From Haliscomenobacter sp965225875 (GTDB lineage: Bacteria; Bacteroidota; Bacteroidia; Chitinophagales; Saprospiraceae): a DNA stretch of 64,000 nt. The DNA is taken from the NCBI RefSeq assembly GCF_965225875.1, contig NZ_CBDDBS010000003.1:2108001-2172000 (forward strand), in the 5' to 3' direction. Shown one piece after another: positions 52,501 through 60,826 of this stretch. The notes below the pieces were generated by a model. It ran no database searches, was not told the DNA's origin, and saw nothing but the letters and a program-made list of their open reading frames with translations. The translations under genes were made by a program, and so were the position numbers. Position 1 is the first letter of the stretch, and each line of letters starts with the position of its first letter.

Positions 52501-52860
52501 ATAACCTGTATACAGTTTTCCCCCTTCTTTCAGACTTATTTGATCTGCTTGCCGTAAAAATTCGCGTGCTTTGGGGCTGTCACTGAGATTATAGTAGTAT
52601 TCAGCAATCAAGGTTAAGGCATGTTTTTCTCCCGGTTTATTTTTGATTTTTCGGGCCTCTTTAAGTGCAGCTATGGCATAACGATGGGCATCTTCGATGC
52701 TGAAATCAAAAAGCTGGTAGGCAAGATCCATTAGCGTATTCAGCCGTTTTTTCCCAATTTGATGAGGCAACAACCGTTTCATGCTGTCAATTTCGGTGGA
52801 TTGGCCACCAGACAGCACTGGTACGAGTATGAAGATTAACAGGATAAAAGTAGCTCTCAT
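49549..52860 (-). CDS. TPR-PAS hybrid sensor histidine kinase
   Basis: 1103 residues: signal peptide 1-20; at least eight TPRs ~30-510; transmembrane helix ~558-580 (NIMVVIILILVSCLLIVGAF); coiled coil; PAS domain ~615-720; HisKA with His740 in SMSHEIRTPING; HATPase ~840-960 (NILSNAIKF, DTGVGIS, GGTGLGLSI); receiver domain 982-1103 with phospho-Asp1031 (IIMDIQMPNVDG) and TKPF. No output DNA-binding domain and no adjacent regulator, so it must pass the signal to a distant partner. Lone gene, minus strand. Confidence 0.9.
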   Translation of the reverse strand: MRATFILLIFILVPVLSGGQSTEIDSMKRLLPHQIGKKRLNTLMDLAYQLFDFSIEDAHRYAIAALKEARKIKNKPGEKHALTLIAEYYYNLSDSPKAREFLRQADQISLKEGGKLYTGYYYVIAANLYLEESNIDSAKVCFQKALKLIEHEDHYKIKYYSHFCYSSFLFEQNQFDESQKVLEDLYTIAVKNNAKMNQAELLTELGAIENKRDEYKKAYAYLKRAERLIPKNTFSYVKFNFLYHLAHVEFNMGRNAAAITHLKTVLSIKEVEQYEDIKADMNILAGKIYLERGELHQALKYYLDAVAVFERIGLRKDLGWVYADVAWLYFKQFNDQECVNFVNKALEIGTTIQDDYGIARAHSILGSLYNAQGKFEIAIREHELALGIRQNLQSRSGMADSYYNLSSVYQKNGQIDRAIFYADKSLKLDEELGNVVNIGLGYKKIASLAILKGDYGTAERFLQKTLQLANQTTSPELRRDVNLLFAKLNEKTGDISSANKYLYLAIDANDSLYNTTSAEKIAEIRGLYDLENIELKSKQREQALILKQIEIDSQRNYNIMVVIILILVSCLLIVGAFLYNIIRKKNIKLQEEIAERKRAEAQILQSQALYEEAQAIAQVGSWEFNLLSGELHWSKETYRIFELENCPDEQLYEAWREKCHPVDRIKLDEAIQNTVNTGAQFHVEHRVIFKDGRVKYIACIGEAIKDSEGQIVGLKGTDQDITAQKQAAIAKSEFLASMSHEIRTPINGVIGIADLLMEEQLSSTQREYLDTLKFSAQHLSNIVSDILDFSKIESGKLVLERIPFDLAKVTSHVFRLFENSAKDKTITLTFVPDPRIKHPLIGDYFRLSQVLSNILSNAIKFTDKGSVELAYHLMEETKSNVRVKFTIKDTGVGISAEQLEQVFDDFTQADVSTSRKYGGTGLGLSISKKLIEQQGGTIAVESRLGQGSIFSVEMRYDKHTELSSAIATDIPAPPPMNLQGMTFLIAEDNDVNALVLTAILKKWGAKYTLAQDGQEAIDWMKKDDFDAIIMDIQMPNVDGKEATQVIRQFSDDRKRNIPIIAFTAEASVEFQEEYLNCGFNDCITKPFRPEQLYKVLKKYQTFG

Positions 52861-53018
52861 CTATAGTGCACGCTGATTGTGGAGCGAATGAATAATTGCC
52901 TCTTTGATGAAGCACCAGTAAAGATAATGCTAAGCTTTGGATTATTGTCTGCTTGCCCCCACCCAAACATTTTTTATCTTTAAGCCGCTACCTAATGATC
53001 ACTTGAAAACTTAAATCA

Positions 53019-54323
53019 ATGACACACTTGGTCCAAAAAACACTGCTTGCTATTTTGTTTTGCTTGTCCTTTACTATGCTACTTTTTGCACAATCAAACA
53101 ATTCTGAATTCATCTATGGTGATTTTTTACCCGACGCGCCAGAATTGGCCAAGCGGGGTCCATACAGTATTGGCGTACAGACCATCAATTTACTGCATAA
53201 AAATCAGCTCAATGTACTACAACATAAGGACGGTAAAACGCCTACGTACGATCGTCCCCTTACCGTAGAAGTGTGGTATCCAGCACTGATTCCAACCTCA
53301 AAAAAAGAAATAGAAGTGTACCAGGAGGTAATGGGGAATTTTAACGACCCCAAGCGCCCACTAAAGCCTTTTACATTTAAGGGGCGTTGCTTGCGTAAAG
53401 CGGTGCCCAAAACCGAAGGCGCCCCCTACCCTTTGGTCATTTTGTCACATGGTTATACCGGGTCGCGGTATTTGATGACCTATCTGGCTGAAAACCTGGC
53501 CTCTAAAGGATATGTAGTGGCTGCTATCGACCACACGGAATCCACTTTTCGCGATGCAGCACCTTTTCCGAGTACTTTATACCATCGCCCCCTGGATCAG
53601 TTGTTTGTACTGGATGAAATGGATCGACTGAGTCAAAAAGGGAGTGGAAGTTTTTTAGCCGGGCTGGTCGATGCCAAAAACACCGGGCTCATTGGCTATT
53701 CCATGGGTGGCTATGGTGCATTGAATGCTACGGGGGCTGGATTCAGCAACAGTGCATTCCAACAATTCAAGGGGATGAGTGGTGGCTGTGAAGCCCTGGC
53801 CGAACGTATGGCTGGATCCCCAGCATATGCCAAAACCCAGGACCAGCGCATCAAAGCAGTGGTGGCTTTTGCCCCCTGGGGCATGAACAGTGGAGCCTGG
53901 GATTCTACTGGTTTGGCTGGTTTGACCCGCCCTACTTTTTTTGTTGCGGGCAGTGAGGACGACATTTCGAAATACGAAAAGGGCATCAAAGCCATCTACG
54001 ATGGTGCGCGACATGCCAATCGATACCTCTTGACTTATCAAAACGCTCGCCACAATGTAGCACCAAATCCCGCTCCCCCCGAAGCCAATGCAGACGGTTT
54101 GCCCCTCAATGAATACCTGCGTTATGCAGATTCAGTATGGGATCAGCGTCGGATCAACAACATCAATCAACATTTTGTCACAGCCTTTTTGGGCATTCAC
54201 CTGAAAAAGCAGGACCTGGGCGAGTACCTTCAATTATCGGAAAAAGCGGTTGATGGCAACTGGAAAGGTTTTAAACCCAGAACTTCGATTGGGCTGGAGT
54301 TTAGACACAGCGAGGCGAAATGA
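53019..54323 (+). CDS. Secreted alpha/beta hydrolase (PAF-acetylhydrolase/dienelactone type)
   Basis: 434 residues, signal peptide ending LFAQ. ILSHGYTGSRYLMTYLAENL forms the oxyanion-hole strand, Ser228 in GLIGYSMGGYG is the nucleophile, and the Asp (AGSEDDISKYE) and His (YQNARHNVAP) segments complete the triad. A central insertion (FKGMSGGCEALAERM) caps the site. Ester or amide substrate unknown. Upstream TATCTTTA at about 52976 is a possible -7 element. Confidence 0.8.
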   Translation: MTHLVQKTLLAILFCLSFTMLLFAQSNNSEFIYGDFLPDAPELAKRGPYSIGVQTINLLHKNQLNVLQHKDGKTPTYDRPLTVEVWYPALIPTSKKEIEVYQEVMGNFNDPKRPLKPFTFKGRCLRKAVPKTEGAPYPLVILSHGYTGSRYLMTYLAENLASKGYVVAAIDHTESTFRDAAPFPSTLYHRPLDQLFVLDEMDRLSQKGSGSFLAGLVDAKNTGLIGYSMGGYGALNATGAGFSNSAFQQFKGMSGGCEALAERMAGSPAYAKTQDQRIKAVVAFAPWGMNSGAWDSTGLAGLTRPTFFVAGSEDDISKYEKGIKAIYDGARHANRYLLTYQNARHNVAPNPAPPEANADGLPLNEYLRYADSVWDQRRINNINQHFVTAFLGIHLKKQDLGEYLQLSEKAVDGNWKGFKPRTSIGLEFRHSEAK

Positions 54324-54380
54324 GCGATTTGGAGATAGCACAAAACATCAATCTTCCCAATTCCAAATAAAAAACGAACC

Positions 54381-56786
54381 ATGCTGCAAAATAACTTCAA
54401 ACTCGCCTACCGGAACATCCGCAAAAACGGGTTTTACTCCGCCCTTAATGTGTTTGGATTGTGCGCAGGTATCCTCTTCGCCTTGCTCATTGGCGCCCAT
54501 GTCTGGGGGGAGTTGCAAGTGAATCAACAGCTGCGCCATGCCGATCGCCAATATTTCCTGACCAGCATCTGGAAAAATCCGAACATTGGCATGGACATCA
54601 CCTCCGCAGGGCCGCTGGGCAAACGTTTGAAAGAAACTTACCCACACCTGGTGGCCAACTATTACCGATGGGATGGCATTAAGTCGGATGTGGTGAAAGG
54701 GGACAAAGTTTTTAAGGAAAGCATCCAGATTGGGGATAGTACCTTCATTCCCATGTTTGGTTTCGAACTCCTGCACGGTGACCGAAACAATGCCTTGAAG
54801 GCCCCGTATTCCGTGGTGATCACCGCAGAGAGGGCGCTCAAATATTTTGGCAAAACCGATGTGCTTGGCCAAACCCTCAGCGTAAGGAATTTTACAGGTG
54901 GCAATCATGAATTCCTGATCACCGGGGTGTTGGGAGAAATTCCCGAAAATTCCGTAACCAACTTGCTCGGTACCGAATCCAGCAGCCTTTTTATTTCCTT
55001 CACCACCGCCCAATACTTTTTCGATCGGAACGTGAACGATTGGAACAATACCATTTACCCTACTTATCTCGAATTGCAGCCCGGAGTGAGTGCCGCTGAT
55101 TTGGAAAAGCCCATCCAACAACTCATTCAAAACGAAGGCGCCGATTTTGAAAAAGAAAACCTGCGGGTGCTTCCCATTCCATTGACAGATTACCACCTTC
55201 AAAAAAACAAGGCCCTGGTTAGGCGGATGTTGTTCGCCCTATCATCAGTGGGCATTTTCATCCTGTTTATGGCCATTTTTAACTTCATCAACCTGGCCAT
55301 CGGGCGCTCTGGGTCGCGCATTCGCGAGATCGGAGTGCGCAAGGCGTTGGGTGGCCTAAAAAAACAATTGGCGCTTCAGTTTCTAAGCGAATCTTTACTC
55401 TTGGTACTGATCGCTACTGGGCTTGCCTTTTTAGCCTACCCACTTGCTCAAACACCTTTTGAGCAGATTGTGGGAAAAAGCCTGCCTGCACTAAGCACTT
55501 TCCCGCTGTTTCTTGCCTTTTTGCCCCTCGCCTTGGTGCTTGTTGTCGGCCTTTTGGCGGGCCTGTACCCGGCGCTTTTCCTGTCCTCAATGCGCACCGT
55601 AGAGTCATTGAAAGGGAAACCAGGAACCGCCAATCAAAGCCTGCATCTGCGCAAATACCTGGTCGGGTTTCAATTTGGGGTAGCCAATTTGGTCATCATC
55701 GCTACCCTGGTGGTGGCCGCACAGGTCAATTATTTTTTTGGCGAAAACCTGGGCTACAATAAGGAATTCGTCGTAAGCGCCCAGGTCCCCCGCGACTGGA
55801 GCCCGGAAGGCCTGCGCAAAATGCTGACGGTGCGCGACGAAATGGCCAAATTGCCCGGGGTCCAGAGCGCTTCGCTCTCCTACGAAATTCCCAACGGCAT
55901 CAACCAGGGGCAGCCTTCCGTCTACCGAGCGGGTACCGATTCCACCACGGCTACCGTCTGTCAAGAGATAACTGCAGATGAAAATTACCTCGACACCTAC
56001 CAAATCCCAATTCTGGCCGGTGCGTATTTTAATCCTGAGGTGCGCAATTTCGGCAAAGTAGTGCTGAATGAACGTTCTGCGCTGGCCCTTGGCTTCCCGG
56101 ACGCAGCATCAGCCGTCGGCCAAACTTTGCGTATAGCCGGGGACCCAAGCCCTTACACGATCAAGGGCGTACTTCGGGATTTCCACTTTGGCTCCATGGC
56201 TACCTCCATCCAACCCATGGTGGTGTTTTCACAGCAAAGTCGGGTGTTGTACCGCTATTTGTCTTTCAAAATCGAACCCAAAGGAATGGGTGAGCACATG
56301 GCCGCCTTACAAAAAAAATGGGCCGAACTAATGCCTGGCAGCGCCTTCGAATACACCTTTATGGACGATACTTTGGCAAAAATTTATACCATGGAATTGC
56401 AGATGAAAAGATCAGCCTATGCGGCCAGTGCCATCGCCCTGTTGATTGCCTTGCTTGGTGTGCTGGGTCTGGTATCGCTCAATTTGCAACGGAGGGAAAA
56501 AGAAATGGGCGTGCGCAAGGTTTTGGGTGCTTCTATTCCGGGCATCATCGGGCTGTTTTTGCGGGAGTTTCTGGTCATTTTAGTGCTGGCAGGGCTGGTA
56601 GCCTGTCCACTTGCCTGGTATTTGCTGCGCGGCTGGTTGGAAAATTATGCTTACCGGATCGAAATGTCACCCTGGTTTTTTGCGGCGTCTCTGGCGGGCC
56701 TGGCGCTGGTTACAGCACTTTTGATCAGCTTGCAGAGTGTGAAGGCGGCTTTGGCCAATCCGGTGAAGGCGCTGCGGAGTGAATAA
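54381..56786 (+). CDS. FtsX/MacB-type ABC transporter permease, large form
   Basis: 801 residues in the Bacteroidota double-FtsX layout: transmembrane helix ~22-42, MacB-like periplasmic domain ~45-270, three helices ~285-395, a second helix set at ~430, another periplasmic domain ~450-665, and three helices ~675-790. Conserved permease helix motifs SGSRIREIGVRKALGGLKKQ and REKEMGVRKVLGASIPGII occur in both halves. No ATPase gene is adjacent, so it must share one encoded elsewhere. Likely exports a peptide or lipid or works in envelope stress; substrate unknown. Confidence 0.85.
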   Translation: MLQNNFKLAYRNIRKNGFYSALNVFGLCAGILFALLIGAHVWGELQVNQQLRHADRQYFLTSIWKNPNIGMDITSAGPLGKRLKETYPHLVANYYRWDGIKSDVVKGDKVFKESIQIGDSTFIPMFGFELLHGDRNNALKAPYSVVITAERALKYFGKTDVLGQTLSVRNFTGGNHEFLITGVLGEIPENSVTNLLGTESSSLFISFTTAQYFFDRNVNDWNNTIYPTYLELQPGVSAADLEKPIQQLIQNEGADFEKENLRVLPIPLTDYHLQKNKALVRRMLFALSSVGIFILFMAIFNFINLAIGRSGSRIREIGVRKALGGLKKQLALQFLSESLLLVLIATGLAFLAYPLAQTPFEQIVGKSLPALSTFPLFLAFLPLALVLVVGLLAGLYPALFLSSMRTVESLKGKPGTANQSLHLRKYLVGFQFGVANLVIIATLVVAAQVNYFFGENLGYNKEFVVSAQVPRDWSPEGLRKMLTVRDEMAKLPGVQSASLSYEIPNGINQGQPSVYRAGTDSTTATVCQEITADENYLDTYQIPILAGAYFNPEVRNFGKVVLNERSALALGFPDAASAVGQTLRIAGDPSPYTIKGVLRDFHFGSMATSIQPMVVFSQQSRVLYRYLSFKIEPKGMGEHMAALQKKWAELMPGSAFEYTFMDDTLAKIYTMELQMKRSAYAASAIALLIALLGVLGLVSLNLQRREKEMGVRKVLGASIPGIIGLFLREFLVILVLAGLVACPLAWYLLRGWLENYAYRIEMSPWFFAASLAGLALVTALLISLQSVKAALANPVKALRSE

Positions 56787-56812
56787 GAAATATAACCTCG
56801 CAAATAGCGGGC

Positions 56813-57018
56813 AAGCCCTGAAAGGGCGATATCACTTCAAGAAAGGGCAAGGCCCTTTCGATCAAACACCCGCACCTGTTAGCTGTACCAGCCCTGAAGG
56901 GGCGATATAATCAGTCCAAGTGATGTCGCCCTTTCAGGGCTTATTACTTTAACCAGTCATTCTCCTCTTAGAATGGGCCCAGCCCATTCTTGAAGGGATA
57001 TCGCCCTTTCAGGGCTTG
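56813..57018. repeat. Four copies of an AGCCCTGAAAGGGCGATAT repeat, two in each orientation
   Basis: Direct copies begin at 56813 and 56889, inverted copies span 56920-56942 and 56997-57018. Each is itself a small palindrome (CCCTGAAAGGG / CCCTTTCAGGG). Further half copies (AAAGGGCAAGGCCCTTT) lie between. This fills the gap between the permease and L-serine deaminase genes. The spacers are too short and irregular for a CRISPR array. Confidence 0.8.
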
Positions 57019-57084
57019 TTCATTTTGCGTAACGTGAGTAAAATATGCCGAATTGATTCTTAACCATCAAAACCAGAACCACCC

Positions 57085-58665
57085 ATGAGCACTTTTCCCA
57101 GCATCTTCAACGACGTCATTGGCCCAGTCATGCGTGGACCTTCCAGTTCACATTGCGCGGCCTCCTTGCGGATTGCCCGCCTATGCCGCGATCTGATGGA
57201 CGAAAACATCCAGGACATTTTCATCGAATTTGACCCCAATGGCTCCCTGGCCACTACCCACAAAAGCCAGGGTTCGGACATGGGGTTGTTTGGGGGGTTC
57301 CTGGGATGGGAAGCCTACGATGAACGCCTGCCCGAGTCCGAAAAATACCTGGAGGGTGCGGGAATCAAAGTCATCATCAACATCTGCGACATCAATGCCG
57401 ATCACCCAAATACCTACAAAATCACCCTCAGCAATGCCCGGGAAATCCGCAGACTGACCGCCATTTCCACCGGAGGGGGCATGATTGAGGTGATTGACAT
57501 CGATGGTGTTGCGGTATCGATGGCGGGCGATTATTTTGAAACCCTGATTTATTGCGCAAATCCAGATCAGGTCATTCCCTACCTTCAGGCATCTATTCCC
57601 TATGACGACATTCAGTTTCGGCATGGGGCGGAGCACAGTTTCATTCAAATCAAAGCTCAGAGCTTCCCGGACTCCATCATTTGTCAGGAACTGCTGAATA
57701 TGGATGGTGTGGCTTTTATCAAATACCTCAAGCCCGTACTGCCCGTAATGGCCCGCAAAAACCTGCAAGTACCCTTCATCACCTGCGCAGAAATGCTGGA
57801 GTACAACGCAGACAAGAATAAATCACTCTGGGAGTTGGCCGTAGATTACGAAAGTGCCCGTGGCAACCTTAGCGCCGATGCGGTTTTTGAAAAAATGCGC
57901 AGCATCATCCACATCATGGGCAATGCCATAAACCTGGGTTTGAAAGGCACCCATTACGAAGACCGGATTTTGGGCAGCCAATCGCTACAATTCAAAGCCC
58001 AACTGGATGCCGAAAAACTGATCGGTGGCGACGCCAACAACCGGATTATTCTCTACGTGTCGGCGATGATGGAGGTCAAAAGTTCGATGGGTGTGATCGT
58101 GGCAGCGCCCACTGCTGGGTCTTGTGGCGCTCTGCCGGGAGCCTTGTTTGGAACCGCTCATTCCTTGGGTTTGTCCGAAGACGAGATTGTCAAAGCCATG
58201 CTGGCTGCGGGACTCATCGGGGTCTTCATTGCGGCGCACGCTACTTTCGCTGCCGAGGTGGGCGGTTGTATGGCCGAAACCGGATCGGGTGGTGGCATGG
58301 CTGCTGCCGCACTGGTAGGCATGAAAGGCGGCACGCTGGAGCAGGCGCTGGCTGCGGCCTCTCTGGCCCTGCAAAACTCTCTGGGCATCATTTGTGACCC
58401 CATTGGCAACCGGGTAGAGGCGCCTTGCCTGGGTCGTAACGTGATGGCGGCCAGCAACGCAGTTTCCAGCGCCAATATGGCCTTGTCCAATTACCTGCAA
58501 TTGATCCCCCCGGATGAGGTGATTGAAACGATGAAGGCGGTTGGGGATCAAATTCACCATACGCTGCGCTGTACGAATTTGGGTGGGCTTTCGGTCACCA
58601 AGTCAGCGAAAAGGATTGAGGCGATGTTGGAGGAGGGGGTGAGTGTGGTGTACAAAAGTTGTTAG
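57085..58665 (+). CDS. L-serine ammonia-lyase, iron-sulfur type, single-chain
   Basis: 526 residues. Converts L-serine to pyruvate and ammonia with a 4Fe-4S cluster acting as Lewis acid. SDH-beta domain ~1-190 (IGPVMRGPSSSHCAA), SDH-alpha ~230-520. Cluster-type cysteines Cys347 (AGSCGALPG), Cys395 (VGGCMAE), Cys437 and Cys448 (IICDPIGNRVEAPCLGRN) are visible. The chain ends in Cys526; in the Legionella enzyme the terminal Cys plugs the active site. The alpha and beta parts are fused. Usual symbols are sdaA/sdaB. Confidence 0.93.
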   Translation: MSTFPSIFNDVIGPVMRGPSSSHCAASLRIARLCRDLMDENIQDIFIEFDPNGSLATTHKSQGSDMGLFGGFLGWEAYDERLPESEKYLEGAGIKVIINICDINADHPNTYKITLSNAREIRRLTAISTGGGMIEVIDIDGVAVSMAGDYFETLIYCANPDQVIPYLQASIPYDDIQFRHGAEHSFIQIKAQSFPDSIICQELLNMDGVAFIKYLKPVLPVMARKNLQVPFITCAEMLEYNADKNKSLWELAVDYESARGNLSADAVFEKMRSIIHIMGNAINLGLKGTHYEDRILGSQSLQFKAQLDAEKLIGGDANNRIILYVSAMMEVKSSMGVIVAAPTAGSCGALPGALFGTAHSLGLSEDEIVKAMLAAGLIGVFIAAHATFAAEVGGCMAETGSGGGMAAAALVGMKGGTLEQALAAASLALQNSLGIICDPIGNRVEAPCLGRNVMAASNAVSSANMALSNYLQLIPPDEVIETMKAVGDQIHHTLRCTNLGGLSVTKSAKRIEAMLEEGVSVVYKSC

Positions 58666-58691
58666 TTGGAAACACAGCGAACCTTAGATGG

Positions 58692-58787
58692 TTCCTTGAG
58701 TGCCTCAGGTTTCTTAGGTGGTAAAAGATGAAACCTGCGGAGCAGGGTATTTTTTCACCACCTAAGAAACCTGAGGCACTCAAGGAA
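58692..58787. repeat. Perfect 31-bp-stem palindrome with CTGCGGAGCAGGG loop core (copy 2)
   Basis: 58692-58722 pairs without mismatch with 58757-58787. The 34-nt loop contains CCTGCGGAGCAGGGTAT, the core also found in copy 1 (19661-19752). The inner stem CTTAGGTGGT resembles copy 1; the outer stem does not. Further CCTTAG/CTAAG words lie outside. Located between the convergent serine deaminase and CocE-type genes. Confidence 0.8.
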
Positions 58788-58886
58788 TCACCTAAGCAAT
58801 CACCAAGGTTCAATAGAAGTTTGTACTTAAAAATAGTTTGCGCTGTGTTTTTTAAAATTCTCGGAATACCTGTTGCGGCACCTCCC

Positions 58887-60767
58887 CTATTTCAACACCG
58901 GCAAAACAACCTTCGACGCATACTGACTATTGTGAAAAATCCTGACATTGCTTTTAATAAAGTCCTTCTCGCTGCAATGGTAAATATCGATGAACTGCTG
59001 CGGGTTGCGATCCACCAGGGGAAACCAGCTGCTTTGCACCTGCACCATAATCTGGTGGCCTTTTTTGAAGGTATGTGCCAGGGCGGGCAACTCAAATTTC
59101 ACCTGTTCAACTTTGTTGGGCACAAAAGCTACTGGAGTTTCATAACTTTTCCGATACCGGCCACGAAATACTTCGGCTCTGACCAACATTTGATACCCCC
59201 CCTTCGGGTAAATCGGGGCCGCATCCGCTTCTGCGTAAATATTCACAGCATTGTAGCCCATGTCATCGGGGAATACATCAATGATTTTTATCACAAAATC
59301 AGCATCGGTGGTAGAAATACTGGTCATGAGGTCAGCCACTACACTACCCGCAATGGTTACATCCTCACTTAGTTTGTCCGTTTGAAAAACCAGTACATCC
59401 GGCCTGCGCGACGCAAAACGTTGGTCATCGCTCATGTAGGTTCTGCTGCGGTTAAAGTGCACGTCTTCGGTGTAGGGAACCGGCTTGGCGGGGTCGCTGA
59501 GGTATTCAGTAAAACCCTGAGCTGTCGTTGGTTTGGTCCAACCCAGTTTTCCATTGGCCTGCAAGTACATAGCCTGGTCAGTTTTCCCGGCGGGAGGCCA
59601 TTGGTTGAAGGTTTTCCATTCATTGGCCCCGCTAAAAAACACACTGGCTTCCGCAATTTTGGACACATCCCCTTTACCTTTCAGGAAATAATTGAAGAAA
59701 GGAATTTCGATGTTTTGCTGGTACCAGGTGGAGGTATTGCTGCCAAACTGCACATTGCCCAAATGGGTACCATCATTGCTCGCCCATTGCCCATGATACC
59801 AGGGACCTTCCACAATTTTGTTAAAAGCTTTGCCCGGGTTGTTTTGCTCCGCCGCCAGATAGGCATTCCAGGCACCCCAGCAGTCCTCTGCATCGAACAA
59901 ACCTCCCACCCAGAGCATGGCGGGTTGCAGGTTTTTCGTGGCATTGCGGGCGTCTCTGGCTTTCCACCAGGCGTCGTAATTGGGGTGCACCATCAACTCT
60001 TTCCAAAAAGCAATACTGTCGCCCATGTACTTCGTAAGGTTTTTCAGGCTGCCCGCTTCCAGGAAAAATTTGTAATTGTCGTGGCTGCTGTAGTCAAATT
60101 CTTTGGGGCCTACCGTGGTGGGTTTGGGGCGAGGCTGACCAAAACCGGAGTAAAAACCAAAAGCGTCCATTTGAAAAAAAGCGCCATTGTGGTGAAAATC
60201 ATCGCCGATGAACCAGTTGGTCACTGGTGCTTGCGGGCTCACTGCCTTTAGTGCCGGGTGATTGCTGGCCGCTGCCATGGTGGAATAAAAGCCGGGATAA
60301 GAAATGCCGAATACCCCTACGTTGCCGTTGTTGTCGGGTAGGTTTTTGATCAACCAATCGATGGCATCATAGGAATCGCTGGCTTCATCAATTTCAGTAC
60401 CTTTTTTATTGGGGTTAAAAGGACGGATGTTCACGTACTCGCCCTCACTCATCCAGCGGCCGCGTACATCCTGGGTCACCATGATGTAGCCTTCCCGAAA
60501 GTAGTTTTTCAAATAGCCATTCCAAACCGGGGAAAAAGTCCTTTCCCCATATGGTGCACAAGAATAGGGAGTGCGGCTCAACAAGATGGGATGTTTTTCA
60601 CTCTTGTCTTTGGGCATGTAGATGGAGGTAAACAACTTAATGCCGTCTCGCATTGGAATCGACACTTCCTTTTTGATGTAGTTGTTGACAATCCAGATCG
60701 AGTCGGCATTCTGGCCAATGACCTGGCAGGAAACGAAAAGCAGGCAAAAGAGGTAAATATTTCTCAT
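58887..60767 (-). CDS. CocE/NonD-family serine hydrolase (X-Pro dipeptidyl-peptidase-like)
   Basis: 626 residues with signal peptide (ends VIGQ). Alpha/beta hydrolase with nucleophile in VGVFGISYPGFYS, preceded by TQDVRGRWMSEGEY; acid and base lie in LWVGGLFDAEDCWGAW and EGPWYHGQWA. The C-terminal ~220 residues (DVTIAGSVVADLMTSISTTD) form the jelly-roll domain of the family. Members cleave cocaine esters, glutaryl-7-ACA or X-Pro dipeptides; export to the periplasm makes peptide or amide hydrolysis likely. Single gene, minus strand. Confidence 0.88.
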   Translation of the reverse strand: MRNIYLFCLLFVSCQVIGQNADSIWIVNNYIKKEVSIPMRDGIKLFTSIYMPKDKSEKHPILLSRTPYSCAPYGERTFSPVWNGYLKNYFREGYIMVTQDVRGRWMSEGEYVNIRPFNPNKKGTEIDEASDSYDAIDWLIKNLPDNNGNVGVFGISYPGFYSTMAAASNHPALKAVSPQAPVTNWFIGDDFHHNGAFFQMDAFGFYSGFGQPRPKPTTVGPKEFDYSSHDNYKFFLEAGSLKNLTKYMGDSIAFWKELMVHPNYDAWWKARDARNATKNLQPAMLWVGGLFDAEDCWGAWNAYLAAEQNNPGKAFNKIVEGPWYHGQWASNDGTHLGNVQFGSNTSTWYQQNIEIPFFNYFLKGKGDVSKIAEASVFFSGANEWKTFNQWPPAGKTDQAMYLQANGKLGWTKPTTAQGFTEYLSDPAKPVPYTEDVHFNRSRTYMSDDQRFASRRPDVLVFQTDKLSEDVTIAGSVVADLMTSISTTDADFVIKIIDVFPDDMGYNAVNIYAEADAAPIYPKGGYQMLVRAEVFRGRYRKSYETPVAFVPNKVEQVKFELPALAHTFKKGHQIMVQVQSSWFPLVDRNPQQFIDIYHCSEKDFIKSNVRIFHNSQYASKVVLPVLK

Positions 60768-60826
60768 GGTTAGAACTTTAGTGAATGAAAATACACCAAA
60801 AACTCGGGAGTAAATAATTTTTCAAC

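Noticed and set aside
54348..55202. 284-codon minus-strand frame
   Set aside because: Antisense to the FtsX-type permease with no signal, domain or promoter of its own.
56813..57018. CRISPR array from the GCCCTGAAAGGGC repeats
   Set aside because: Copies occur in both orientations at irregular spacing and no cas gene is near.
58728..59372. 214-codon plus-strand frame
   Set aside because: Begins inside the copy 2 palindrome and runs antisense into the CocE-type gene.
59382..60251. Open frame of 289 codons on the plus strand
   Set aside because: Lies wholly antisense to the CocE-type hydrolase, whose motifs are intact. Composition is that of a reverse shadow.
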